Assembly (NCBI GenBank): GCA_035079385.1
Contig: JAVHKY010000013.1
Location: forward strand, 5,764,001-5,828,000
DNA length: 64,000 nt
Source of the DNA: Aspidiotus rigidus
Lineage: Eukaryota > Arthropoda > Insecta > Hemiptera > Diaspididae
Direction of reading: 5' to 3'
The notes beneath the pieces are model-generated. The model was not told the DNA's origin, ran no database searches, and saw only the letters and a list, made by a program, of their open reading frames with translations. The translations under genes were made by a program, and so were the position numbers. Positions within the stretch are counted from its first letter, which is position 1. The number at the start of each line of letters is the position of its first letter. Below, in pieces: positions 13,101 to 28,100 of this stretch.

Positions 13101-16100
13101 CGCGGAGTTGGACTTGGAACGTTGAGAGTGCAGCCTTCGAACGTGTAAGATTTTTCGAAGTCCCTATCGGGGCCCCCACCCTCAATAGCTGAGAAGTCGA
13201 GATTTTTCCAATCGAAGCTCCTTCACCTCTCAATAGCTACAATCATTCACGAAAGTTTGGTTATTCGTTCGAGGTCTCAATATCATAGTGTTCTGATTGC
13301 ACCACAAGGTATCGAATAGAATAAGTTTCAAAATGATCGACAAATTAAAATAATTATAGCAAAGAAAAATTTCCAAACAAATAAGCCTACGACTGCGTAA
13401 TCTCAACACTCTATTAATCGTTTCTCGTAGCTTTCCAATAAACTTTAGTTATACTCTTCAGTATCTGATGAATTTCAGGAGGACTACTTTTTGGAAGCTC
13501 GAGTAGTCTATTTGACAGAAAATTTCAAATACGACATTTTTTGTTTGAAACTGTTTTTTACATTGGAACTCAATTTTTCAAAATATTTACCATGAATCAA
13601 TTCCTTCCAACACCTCATAACTTTTGAAAACTTTCAAGATCATAACTAGACTGACAATAAAATTCAGATACACTTCAACGTAAATAATACGATTGATGCT
13701 TTCCGAGAAACAACACTAAGAAATTTGTAGAAAATTGAGACTTACTTAACTACTCATCCAATTTAAGAAAAAAATGCACACTTTCAATTTCAGATAATTC
13801 ACTACAACTTGGCCAAAATTTATGAGAATCCAACCAGTAGTTTTTAAGAAGTTTTGTGGAAAAAAAAAAAAAAAAAAACTCATGTGTTCTTTAATGGAGT
13901 TCAACGAGGCGTGGCAGGGAACCTGTTTTATGGGTCACGTGGAATCTGAAAAATGTAGATCGTGACGTCATAGGCCCGGATATAACACGGAAGGAACTTG
14001 AAAAATAAAACATACGGATTCTTTATAACGGAGTTGAAACAGAGGTTGTGGGGAACCTGTTTTAAGGAGCACGTGGGATCAGAAAAATGTAGATTATGAC
14101 GTAATCAAATTGTGATGTCACAGGCACGGACTTTGAAGCTATAAGACATTCGAGGGGAACATTAAAAAAACTAATCTATGACGTCATAAAATTGTGACGT
14201 CATAGGCTCCGCTCCCAAGCTATACATGATAGGATACTCGGGCTTTGAGCTTTGCCGGACGGCAGATCTTTTTCCGATCCCCACGCGATAAATCAAATTC
14301 CCTGTTGAAACTAATTTATGTCGTCATCATCAGATAGTGACGTCACAAAGCTGACCTACGACGTAATCAAAGTGTGACGTCACAAGGCCCGTTCCCAAGC
14401 TATTCAGGATAGGAGGAGGACTTGGAAGAGCTTTGCCGACGGACGTTTTTTCCGAAAAACCCCCCGGTTTCCTGTTAAAGTCTCATATGTATATATAAGG
14501 AAAACGCAAATTTTCTCATTAAGCTACAAGTGATCGAGGACCTCCAAACCGTCGAAAAAATTCATTTCGCCCTCTCCCTGTATACCTTGCACAGGTTGTA
14601 ATACCTCAATGGTAAAAAATTCCGACCTCCGAGCTTTATATGATAGAAGGGGGACTTAGAAAAACAACGGCTTCCTCAACGAAGTTGAACGAGGAACGCA
14701 GGGAACCTGTTTTATGAGTCAAATGGAATTTGATATTGAAAATTCAAGGCAGCCTAGACCTAGATAAAGCGAGTATAAAAAAGGCCTAGACCTACTAAAT
14801 CTCCAGCTATATATGATAGCTCGAGAGTCGAAATTTTTCTAACTCCGCCTCCCATCACATATAGCTTGAGAATCGAAATTTTAACAGGGAACCTGTTTTA
14901 TGGGGGGCTATTTGAGAAATCTGGCGTGCGCCGTGCGCCGTCCAGCGAAAAACTTGGAAAAATTTCGCATCTCGAAAATATATGATAGGAGGGGGACTTA
15001 GAAAAAATTTCGACCCTCGAGCCATATATGATAGGAGAGGGACTTAGAAAAATTTCGACTCTCGAGCCATGTATGATAGGAGAGGGACTTGGAAAAAATG
15101 TCGACTCTCGCGCCATATATGATAGGAGAGGGACTTGGAAAAAATTTCGAATCTGAAGCTATATATGATAGAAGAGGGACTCGAAAAACTTTTGACTCTC
15201 GACCTATATATGATAGGGGACAAATTTTCCCAAGTCTCCCTCCTATCATAAATAGCTCGAGATTTGAGAAAAACTTGGACTTTCAAACTACATTATACTA
15301 GGCTTATTTTACGTCTAGGTCTTCTTTATACTAGCTTTATCTAAGTCTAGGCTACCTTGAATTTTCAATACCACAACCCATTTGACTCATAAAACAGGTT
15401 CCCTGCGTTCCTTGTTCAACTTCGTTAAGGAAGCCGTCGTTTTTCCAAGTCCCCCTCCTATCATATATAGCGCGATAGTCGAAATTTTTTACAGTCCCCC
15501 TCCTATCATATATGGCTTGAGTGTCGAAATTTTTCCAAGCCCCCCACCTATCATATATAGCTCGAGAATCGACATTTTTCTGTCCCCCTCCTATGGCTTG
15601 AGAGTCGAATATTTCGAAGTCCCCCTACTATCATATATAGTGCGATAGTCAAAATTTTTTCAAGTCCCCCTCCTCGGACGGCTAATTTCTCGACCCCCCC
15701 CCTCCCCATAAAACAGGTTCCCTGCTAAAAACTGGCCAAACGTACAAGAAACTACCAAATAAATGAAAAATTTGTAAATCAATGTTTCAAGTGGATATTG
15801 ATATCATATTAGTACGTAAAGTAGTCTCAGTTCTGCCTATCTTGGAATCTTACGGATGCACCTCACGATGCACTAATTCAAAGAAGACTCCAAACAATTA
15901 CCTACACCGGAAAAGTCTCATACGTCCGTAAGAGACTTCTAACTTCACGATGACGTCAAAGCTCTCTGAATGTAGGATAATTCATAATTTTTTTACGTTC
16001 CTAAGTTGACACCTAGCATATATCTAGATTATACACACGTAATGAATGCACACGACAAAATTCCCTATTGACACCGTGAGATTGTAAACTATTTCGGCGT

Positions 16101-19100
16101 TCCATTTAGAAAATCAAAACCATTGACCACTTAACGGAGAGGTAGTGAGGAAGAAGTGAAAAATAAAATGACCGCAATAAAAAAAATTAGTCCACGTATA
16201 AGTGCTTGATTTTAGGTTGAACGAATATAGATGAAATGATACAAAATCTTTTTACTTGGAGCACCGACAAAATACGTAGCAGAACAAAGTCATAAAAATA
16301 TAATTCTTGTAGTAAAAAAGTTCCTCAGTCACATTAAGCAAGAATTAAGAAGAAAAATTTTTCTCATCAAGATCCTTGTTCTACTGCGACTTCACTTGCT
16401 CGGATTCGGACACTAATTGGTTAATTCAGAGTTGAAACTATAATTAAAGAAACAAAAGAAACGAATAATCTTCAACTAGCAGCGCACCACCCATCCTGAA
16501 TGACACACATACGTACTTCACACATCACACTACCGGAACTCAAACTCGTCATATCTTCTAATAAGAGTCGTTGATTCTTGGTGCCTGGAAGGTCACACGT
16601 CACAGGATCATCCTCTTTCACATGAAGTTCGTTTTTTGGTGGTAGAAAGGTCACCCATCTTATCAGAATTTCCATTTTCCATCTTTTGTTTCTTACTCAT
16701 ACGGTTAGCACACTTTGTCTTTTTATCAATACCTATCTAATTATTATAAATCAAAAGAAAAAATACTAAGAAGAGGCAAACAGAAACATTCACTGAGAAG
16801 CAAATTTGGATGGCCGCCACAAACTGAGAAGCTGATGCGGAGCACTGGGTATCTTCACTTGCTGAAAGCCGACTAGAAAGCAGTATTTTGTTTATACATG
16901 GTGAGAAAAATTTGAACGCAGTATTTTGTTGGACAAATGAGAAAAAGAAATGCATGCAAAGTGAGATTGATTGAGTGGTACCTCATAACTCTCCTCAAAA
17001 TCGATAAATTTGGACGATTCAAAAAGCTAATTGAGGATCTTGCCCTACTCGAGTGTTTTCAGATGAGATATACTCTGTACATCAAGTTGTTCCTGAGTAA
17101 TGGAAAAATTTGAGGATGGTGGAGTTGAGTTGGTTGTTACCTCTTTACTTTCTTCAGACTCAACGGATTTGAATGATCCAAAAAGCATATGAAAGAGTTG
17201 GCTCCACTAAGTGTTTTTAGACCAAGATGAACTTCATACATCAAGTGGTATGTGAGTAATAGACAAATGAAGAAATGTGTGTGATTAGTGCGGTCAACTT
17301 TGTTGTCATCTCACAATTCTCCTCAGACGAGCGATCCGAAACAATTCATGAGGAGCTTCATTCAGTGAGTGTTCTGAAACCTTAATTAGCATTATGCAAT
17401 AATTAGGGTCAGAGATAAAGTTGTTCAACTTCATGCAACTCGACTTTTCAAATTTATTCTCAATAAATAAGTTTTCCCTACCTTCTCTCTCTCACACAGA
17501 CTCATAGGTTGCTGAATGAGAATACAAACAAACTGGTTACCATACGAGGCCTGTCAAAAAAGTTCCCGGACGATTATTTGTACGCGCCAATTGGCAACAC
17601 TGGCAAGGAAACCTAATTGAATCTTGTTTTGTTGTACTATCGACTATCGAAATTCAAAATTTCACGTTGATTCATGGCATTAATTTTTTGGAGGAATGTT
17701 CTTGAGGATCCTTGACGATTTCGTCTTGATGCCTTCTGTAGACCCCAAATGCTCCCATCCCATGCCATCTCATAGTCGGTTCATTAGGAAGAAGTCCCTA
17801 CAAATCAAATAAGGCGAATACAGGCGGTGGTCAAGAACTAGTGTTTGATCTTGGACAAAAAAACCTTTGTTACCAAAGGCCGTACCATAGTGGTACACGC
17901 CAAAAAAACCTTTATGGTTGTCTTTGCATCAAAAATCACAATTACATTGTCAAACGCTTTTGTGACTGCCGCTGATACTACTAGCAACATCTCTCGACGA
18001 TTTCCCATGAGTTTCCGCTTCATACTGTTGACGACAGATAGCGCGCACACATAAACCAGTTTGCCAGCACATGCAACAGCTGTTACGGACACTTGCCCCA
18101 CCCTGAAACAATTGAACACGCTGTACAACGCTGCACGCTTCTCGGTGGACTCTTCAAACAATATTTTTCAAATTGGCATTTCCTTTTCCTGGTTTCACAA
18201 GGAATTTGATGACAATTTATTGCTCAACCTCTCTTTTACCCAAAAAATTGGCCTGAAATCGTCACGGATCCTCAAGGACATTCCTCCAAAAAATTAATTT
18301 CCGACAAACTATGCCATAAATCAACGTGAAATTTCGAATATTGATGGTCGATAGCACAACAAAATAAGATTCAATTAGGTTTCCTTGCCAGTGTTGCCAA
18401 TTGGCGCATACAAATAATCGTCCGAAAACTTTTTCGACAGGCCTTGTAAGACTTGACGCCCAAAATTTATGCTCCTTTCTAAAGAGGCTTGAACCTGGAT
18501 CTTCAACTGAGTCAGAACTCTTACCCCCTTTAAAACCACAATTTCCTGCGCTTATAATCGCTAAAAATTTCAATATGGAGCGGGAGGGATCAGTGATGAA
18601 AAGTAAAGGCAGAGGCTGCTTCGCGGAAAGGTTCACTACATACGTCATTTTCCTCAAGTTCAATGTGTCCCGGTGTCTATAGAAAAGAGATGGAGGATGT
18701 GGACGAATTTAACCAGTGTATAAGAATGAGGATTGGTAGAATGAGGGAGGGTCTTGGATAGCAACTAAGGATGAGAGAGAATCAGATGAGAAAAGGAATT
18801 TGCCGAAAGGAGAGAAGCGACTGAATGTAGTGGAAAGTTTGATGAAGGGTATGGGGTTCTCTTACAGAAGACGTCTGATGCGTCATCATTAAAACTCTGG
18901 CGATCGATATTCAGTCGAATTCCAGTAATTTTGGCTTGATTTGTGGTTGACCTAGGGCGAAACTAAATCGACTTATGATCTTCATCTATTCCCAATCGAC
19001 GTTTGGTCGAAATAACGAGTCTATTTGGAGTCGATAAGATTCGAAGTCCCGAAATTATGTCCACTCAACCTGAATCCAAGCCCCTAATTCCGAAATTCGC

Positions 19101-22100
19101 ATCAAGTTCACAACATCCCCGCAAGTTGATCCTCCAACCTGGAAAGGAACGCTGAACATGATTCTGACAATCTGCGAGATCTGCGAGTTCCGCGAGTCCT
19201 GGATGCGAGTTAACACCATCCCTTAATAATCGTGTATAATGTACCCCTTTTCTTCCTTTATAATAAACAGTAACGTCATCAGCTGTGACACCGATCAGCT
19301 GCTGACGATCCCGAGCCTGATTTAGAAATCTGCGAGTTTAATCCTTTATCTCCCTCCCCTCAACCGTGTAATCTATAAGTGGTTTAGTATAGGCTTTTAT
19401 ATTTCTGCATGTTAATCATGAAGGCTAACAGTAAGCCTAGCACAGTTTAGTATGCTGTATAACCAAGCATAATGGAGGCTAGTTAGTAGTGCCCCTATGT
19501 AACGTCATCAGCCGTGAACCAATGGCCTAGTACGAGGGAGACTCGAGCAGTATTACTATAAAGCCCAGTATAATGGAGAACTGTCGGGAGGCTTAGGAGC
19601 GGAATGGGTGATCTCAAGAATAGAAGAGAGTAAGAAAGAAAGAGACCTCAAACTGATGACGTCACAGGCAACCATCATGGATGGTTATGACGTCACTAAT
19701 ATTGATAGTGATAAGGAAACGAACGAGCTGAGCGAGTGAGCCTTCCCTCAGCTAGAGAACTCATCTACACCTTATATTACTCCAAGAACGGAGCGTAAGC
19801 CTCCGTGAGAAAAATTCACAAGCTACGCTGTGATTCCATCAAAAAGCAGGCCTGGCCTTGAAATATGAAAGAGGTCACTCGATAGTAGACATGAAACATG
19901 ATTTCGACTCGTCATTATTATGACAAAATTTCTTGACTTTGTCTCACGGACTTTTTTTCGTGAAACAATTTACTGATTCCTCAACTTTCAAATAATGAGT
20001 GAAAATGAATTAGTCAAATGACCTGTTGCGACTTATCGATATCATTTGCTTTCACCTAAAAATGACATGCAAAGGTGGACGCCTTTTTTCCAATTACGTC
20101 CTGCCATTCAAAATTGATGATACTGTAGTACGAAACATTAACCTCTAAGAGATTCTATCGTTTACCAGGAAGTGATACCGGAATGTCTCTTTATTTTTTC
20201 GCGGCACCAACAGGTAATGACTTTCTTATTCGAATTCCATCTATCGTTTACGTCGAACGCCTATCGATTATTCGTCTTCTGTACACGAATTCGAATACAT
20301 ATAGGCGCCCTGCGCTGAATATCGGTGGGACTGCGATCACAAAACGCAGGAAAGCATCACGCTGATGCTTTGCACGCGCCTTCGACGCAGCGAGTGTCTT
20401 TTGCTCTCGGGAAAGGGAATAAGAAAATCGGCAGCAATTTTGCACAGATGCTAATTTTAGCGCGTCGAGACAACTTGCCGGCCACAGTTCAGTTTTAAAA
20501 TTAAACGAACGTGTAAGTCCAGTTTACACATTCTCGCAATATACGGTATACGAAGAAGAGTCATAAGACTCGCTGAGACGCGAGGTAGCCGACCTCAATA
20601 TGCAACAAATACGTGGAACGAAGATAAGGTAGAACGTTGTTGCCACCACGGCCGAGAGACGACTTCAAAGATCGAGCGCCCGCGAGTAAAATTCATTCGC
20701 CGTGTCGTCCTAACGACAGTAAATTTCCATCGTGATGGTAGAACGCATCTTCGCGAATGGATTTTAGGGTGCGATGGCACGCGGATATGTACAGAACGCA
20801 ATCAAATTTTCTATTATACAAATAAAATATTGAAAATTAATCTTATTTCAGAAGTAAGCTCGCGTACGGTTTCTACGGGCGGAAATGAGTTTGATACTGG
20901 CATGAAAGAACCCAGTCCATAAATTCTCTATCGAGTATACCGTTAGCAGCGCGATCGTGAATTATATGGCACGTTTGATTATTTAATGCACTAGACAATC
21001 AAATACATCATCGTAGATACTGAGAAAAAAATCAGTATAAACGTTACCCGACGTGCCTACATCCATACAGGAAAGCGGAAAAATATTTGCTATTTGTCAT
21101 AAGGTATTCTCTCTGCCAGTAGAACTTATTTATTATCGTTTACGGTTACAAGCTATTTGGACTTTCACTTTCAACACGAAAAAGTAACGATGATTCTTCA
21201 CGACTAAGGTGATTAGGAAATGACGCCTATTGTCCTGTAAGTACACTCGACCAGGCACGATTTTGTCTGTCCTCTTCTATACTCCAGATTATAATTTATA
21301 CCAACAATAGAACTACTTCCTACCCTAATTCATGTTGATGAGGAAGCTTACTTTACAACTTGTACCAATTTCAATCACTGACTCTCATCATACGAAAATA
21401 ACGCATAAATATTATCTTATGTTCAGAAAAGTAAGTAAAAGATAGTTTTTGAATCCTTCGATAATAAAAGATTATTTTTTAAATTTTAGGACAGCAAACC
21501 CGTCTGTGGCGCGGCGCATTCCCTGCACAACTCGAGTATGTGACACAAGAATTCCTGAAATATCCAAATTTTGGAAAGAACATCTAAAATCATCCTCGAT
21601 TAGAAAAGAATACTCAACGCGATCAAATCGTGGCAATCGCAAATTTATGCTAAATTAAGTGTACAAGCCTATAATTACTGCTCGAAATTTTCTCCTCAAC
21701 GAATTTAGCCAAAGCTGGCAAGGTAATGTCACTCAAATTGCAACTGCAGCAAAAACGCATGACTTGTGACATCACAGCAGATTGGTCTTTAATGGACATC
21801 TTGGGAGGCACAGGGGAAAAATAGAATGATGGCTCCCACACCAGACAAAAATGTATACAGTATTTTTTAGCGGGGACTCGCTATCCCTTTTGTTGAGGGG
21901 GTATTTACAGAAAACGAGCGCATTCAAATTGTGACGTTATTATTTTCGGGATTGGAAAAATTTCAGCCCCTAAGCGTTAGATGATAGGTGGGGGACTTGA
22001 GAAAGTTTCAGCTTCTGAGCTATATATGATAGGGAGGGGGGACTTGGAACAATTTCAGGCCCTAAGCTTTATATGATAGGAGGAGGCCTTGGTAAAATTC

Positions 22101-25100
22101 TCGAGAAAAATTTCGTCTGTGGAGCTATAGATGATAGGAAGGGGACTTGGGATAGTTTTGACTCTCGAGCTCCGTATGATGAGAGGGGGACTGATAAAAT
22201 GTCGACTACCGACCTACACGAGGTAGGAAAGGGACGTACATAGGAATGGTTTGCTTCAACATGAATTCAGATGTACAAAACGCAAGTTGCAACCGCTGAT
22301 TAATCACGTGCCATGGCAATTCAATGTGTTTCCTTCAGGAGATGGAATTTTAGATAGGGAACCCGTTTTATCATTTTTTTTTCTTTTTTTGGAAAAAACA
22401 TCCACTGTCCGGCCGGTGAGCTTGAAAATTTTCTCTCCCCCTCCTATTATAATTATATGGATCGTTGGTCGGTGTATATAGCCTGAAGGATAGCCCTTCG
22501 AGTAACTAGATATGCAATGCTTCATACACCAACTGACTTAGCCCCTTCAATGAGCAAAATATGCAACGTTTCAGACATCATAAGACTCACAACGTCCTTC
22601 TGAGGTATTCTAAATCCCCCTCTCCTATCATATATAGCTCGGAGGTCTAATAATATGTAGCTTGGCGGTCGGAATTTCGGCAGGGAACCCATTTGATGGT
22701 GGTGGGGAAAGAGTGTGGAAAAAACATCCGTCGCCACACTGGTCTAGAAATAATTTTTTGTGGCCAAAACTTCAGGACTTCGAGCATACTCGTGTTTTGG
22801 GTCGCAGAATCCGAATATGGTAGCAGTTTCATCAAGTTACTTCAACAAATATATTTTTTCTTTTCAAAGAAAAAATATGATTTTCATTTTTTTTCGTAAA
22901 AATATTATTATTTTAGCCATGTTTTGGATCACTGATCCGAAATTAGACAGAAATTTTGCTACCAAACTGTGACAGACCTGTTTTTCACAAAACAAAAACA
23001 TGTTTTATAAAGTAAAAACTTTTTTTTTTTTTTGTTCTTTTTTTGGGGGGAAAATTCAAGTGTTTTATTTCTGTAATGAATCGCTGAATCCTAATTTGGC
23101 AAAATCTTCGCTACCAAACTATAACAAAGATGTTTTTCACAAAGAAAATACGTTTTTTCTAGGCAAAAACCATGTATTGTTGTGAAATTCTGCGAAAGAA
23201 TCATTTTTTCATTTTGTGGACCACTGAATCTAAACTTGACAGTAATTTTACTCTATAATGTCAACAAACATAATATTTTTCACAAAAATATAACATGTTT
23301 TCTATAAAGATAAACAATATTTTCAAGAAGAAAACATTTTTTCATGAAAATGCAAGTCATTCTATACTTTGTAACATCTCGATCACTACCAAGAATATAA
23401 ATTTTTCAAATAAAAACCTCAAAATATTTTTTTTTTTTGGATTGCCAAATTTAAATTCGAAGTTGATGCTGCAATATAATATCTACAAAATTCAGTACGT
23501 GATTCTCATCCAGGAGGACAGTCAGTCTACTGATCAACTTCTAATAGGAGCTCAAATTCTTAAGGACTGCATTGTCACGCAGCTGCAGTGACGGCAGCGT
23601 AGTTCTACCACTACCGCCAATTGACGATATTCCTCTTAAATTTCGTTACAAACTCATGTTATCTAATGATTTATAACTCTACTATTGGCGCATATTGGCA
23701 GCTAAAGTTTCCATTATCCAAAAGCTAATGCTTCACTGAATCAAGCTCTGATTCTCGATTGACGCAATATATCGCAATCTATTAGTTCTAGTACATGAAG
23801 TTCCTACTTTATACCCAATAAGTCGGGTTTGTCACTTGAAAATAGTATATTTCGGGATAAGTATTCAAATTTCAATCTCATAAATTATTTCATTTGAAAA
23901 TCGTAATGTCAAGCATGAAAAAAAAAAAAAAAAGTCGATGACAATAAGTATCAGTTTTGAAGCCAGAATATAGAATTCAATGGTATGCCTAAATTGAGCA
24001 CTTTTCTCATAGTTTGTACCAATTCTTTGGAAAAAATAAGGAATAACTGTACGAACAAAAGTTATTCTGGTGGAAGTACTGCAATATTTTGTTTACCTAT
24101 ATTCTTAAAAACGATTTGACATAAAAATATGGGTACTTCTCGATAACTTTTTCTTCAGGGTTTTGACTGCAATTTTCCTAATCTAGACCAGTGTGCGCCG
24201 CCTGGCCGGCTGGCAAAGCTCAGAGCTCGAAAATTTTCTCTCCCCCTTCTGTCTCGGTGGTCGGTATACATAGCCTGAAAGGTAGCCCCCTTCAAGTAAC
24301 TAGATATGCAATGCTTCATGTACCAATTGACTTAGCCCCTATATGCAGCGTTTCAAACACCATAGAACTCAGTACGTCCAAAGTCTGGATTTGTAACGTC
24401 ACAGTTTGAAGACGTCATAGGTCAGCCTTGTAACGTCACAGTGTGATGAAGTCATAAATCAGTTTTTTTCAAGTCCCTCCTATTGTATACAGCTCCAAAG
24501 TCCTGTGAGGTAAAAATTTGATGACACCATAGATTTGGTACGTCAACATTTTTCTGATTCCCCGTGTCCCATAAAGTAGGTTCCCTGCCACCCCTCGTTC
24601 AACTCCGTTAAAGAACCCGTATTTTCTATTTTTCCCTCGTAAATTGAATGACTGTCTTCGTTTCACTTCTTTCAATCTTCGCTACTTTGATGGAAAACCT
24701 CTACAAAAATTTGTCTACTCGGAAAGAACGATTATTACTGTTTTCAAATCACCTACGATTACATAACGTAAAGAAGATGAATCATGCACAGTCTTTGGTC
24801 GACCATTCAGAAGGCAGTTTTAATCACTCTTTCACATATGTTTAGAAGAAAAAAAAAAAAAAACTCGAAATATTCAGACACCTTTATTGAGGTCACATCG
24901 ATCCGAAATCACGTCTCTGTCGTGTTGTCATTAGTCATGTACAATTTTCGCGAATCCGTACCTCTCAAATTTGTTTAGTGCAAACAATTTTATCTAGAGA
25001 TTAGTTTCTTCACCGAAAATCTGTATAACAGCGAATTACTCGTACCTCGTGAAAGAAAGAAGAAAAAAAAAAAAAGTTGAACGATTTGATAATTGCTGCG

Positions 25101-28100
25101 CCAACGCTATTCTCTTCGTCCTACGATTTGTAAAGTTTTGTACCCGCTCACAATTTCTATGTACCATTTTATTGTGAGGGCCTTCTCAGCATTAATACGT
25201 AATTGCGTGTACACTTGTTTAATTGACGATTTGTGTCCTAATTTTCTTGTTCGTCCATCAGCCGAAGTGCCACACTTTTTTTACCATACAATACACTTAC
25301 AGAATTTTCACTTGTTCATTACACATTTATGTGCTACGATGATGAGCATAGTATTATAGGCTCTACATATATGACCAAGAATTGTTACTATACGGTGTCC
25401 TTATAGAACCGAAGCTCGAAGTGTTCAATAAAACCGAGGTAAAATAGTTGTTCGACGTTCGTCTTCGCACGTAACACCCGCCGCCACGCCGCGCTGTATC
25501 GTTTTAAAAGACGACAATTGTCTTAATTAAGTGACATTCGAATGTGCATGTAATGAACAAAACGTTTCGGATGAAGAAAGAAACATTATTTGGTACAAGT
25601 ATACGAGTATAAGTACTATCCGTATTTGTTCCGAGTACGTGAAAAATGTTCATACCCAAACTTATCGTTTATGCTGGTGTAGTCTCTGGCGCTTACGAAA
25701 TCCGACCATAAGACCTACTTTTTTTTTACCTTACTACTCGTAATACCGAGAATTCTTTTGAATGTTAATTACGCCGCTATTTTCTGCGGTTTAATTAGTT
25801 TGTCGATTTTCGGTGAGAAAGATAGAAAAAAAAACCATTTAGTGTGTACATATCCATAGGGAGCATTGACGTACAGCTTTGAAATTGAAGGTGCTGAGTT
25901 ATAGATTGAAGTTATGCGGAAAACTTGAGATTTTAGGTAGGAGGAGTTGAGCTGAACGAATCGTTACGAGCTCCTGCGGGCGTTCTCATAATATACTGCT
26001 CTGGGTCTTTGTATTGGTTATGGACTATCCTCTTTCATCGTTTTGTGTTCAGATGAAAAATAATTTGACCCGAAGGGCGAGAAGTAAAATATTATCATTG
26101 CGGTGACCTTCATAACTCGAGATTTTTTCACAAGTGAGACATTCGATTTCGAAAGACGGAATAAGACGTATGAGTCTGTAGACCTCAACCAACATATACC
26201 AGAAAATAGTAGCTGTGAATTTGTTCGCAAAAGAAGGTATCGTCTGATCTTTGGTAGGATGTATAAGACCTATATAATAATATAGAATATTTTGAATTCA
26301 TTACTAATGATGAATAGAATTACTGAATACTATTAGTGTAGGGAAATTGGAGCAATATTGAGAAAAAAACATTTTGTTGGAGCAAACACGTTTCTTTGCT
26401 GAAAATGGTTCAGGATATGGTCCTGGACAACATACACTACTAAGAAAATCGCGTTTCCCCCTGGAGCTCCTTCTTTTATGGGGGTTCGAACACCTCGAAA
26501 ATTAGTTTTTCGCCAATATCGCGCGAAATTAAAATTTTATTAACAAATGTTTCAAATAAAAATTGTTCCTTGTTAAATTTCCTACCAAATAACGTATTCA
26601 ATGTTCAGCCTATAGATCAATTAGTACCTTTGCAAACGCCGTTCAAAAGAGGACCAAAATCATATCTCCCAAAATTGAAATTTTATGAAACACTGTTTCA
26701 AATAATAGTTTTTCCTCGTTGAGTTTCCTATCAAGCTTTCAGGATAGAGCAAATAGTCTGCAAAAAAAGGTTTCGATGTTGAAAATGATAAAAACATGTG
26801 CTATATTTTTCTTTTGTTCAGATAGTTTTGTTGCTGGTTTATGGAAGTCTCGCATTATTACAGATTGTAAGGACTATATTTTTACCAGTGATAGAAATAT
26901 TGAAAGGATGGAAATTAAATAAATATTTTTCTCATATTCATGACTCACATGGTACCTAGGTTTTGCAATAAAAGCAATTAAAGTCGCGTCGTATCAAAGA
27001 CTCTACGGCAGCTGCAATACTCTCTGATCTACGGTAGTCAAGAGACAAGCCATTGAACAAACATCGGTTTCAAGCTTTTGCGAAAAAAATTCGCCGGAAA
27101 GTAGACTTGGTCTCTCTACCTCCCACTAAAGACGCTGCATGGTTTCATTTATACAGAGTGTGCCAACGAGTACTATTGTGACTTGATCATGAAAAAGATC
27201 TATTAGAATGGGGATGGAAGCGAATCGATGGGATATTGGAGCCTATAACAATGAAGAAAGCCCCAGGGCCCCGCCAGACCACCTCCTGCAACTTATTTCT
27301 AGTGGGTGCGCCAAAGGATGTAGAAATACTTGCAGCTGTTGAAAATCAGAATAAAAGAGGGTAATTTGGCACTTTCATCGAAGAAAAAACGTGTATTTTA
27401 GTCATTCCGACCTCGGTACTGTTCAAAACGTTGGTCAGTTTTTTCATCAATGGAAGAGCCGAATTCCTTTCTCTTGTTCTTTTCTTATAGTGTTTAACCG
27501 TCTACACTATACTTCTCAAATAACATAGTATTATGCCTCATCCATAAGTAGCCAATTGTCTTTTTTTTTTCTTCCGAGGATTAAAATGTTCACCAATGTG
27601 TCTTGGGCAGACTTGCCTCAATGCTGGTGGAGTATTAGAGGTAGTAGCCGACAATGATGATGACTTGCAGGATGTATTAAGTCAGGACAAGGAAGCTGAC
27701 CATGAGTCCAGTACTGATCACGATTCCTCAGTAATCACAGGCGGAGAGTACGACGAGAGCGAATAATATCAAGTCCCTCTATCCCGAACATAAGACTACT
27801 GTAAGTCGGCAGGCTAACGTACACTGTTCCTATTAGAAAGCGTAGAAGAATGGTAGGCAGGGCATAGGACGGATGGAGGAGCTCAAGTCATGTGCGAGAA
27901 ACGACCTCCCACCTCGTGCTATGTTATAAAATTATGTGTATATATTACCTGAAATATACTAGCCTCGTGGAGTAAGATTCAGTTGAGGAACCTACAGGAA
28001 AAAATGTACCTAACACACTTTTTTCATAGACAAATTACTCTTTTCTGAGAGCTGAATAGCTCATATGATAGAAAATTCAACGAGGAACAATTTTTGTTTG

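Noticed and set aside
14898..15648. Repetitive ORFs on both strands ('PSPIIYG', 'PPIIYS-VEIF')
   Set aside because: Produced by the 45-bp tandem arrays; the same pattern appears on both strands, as expected for non-coding tandem repeats.
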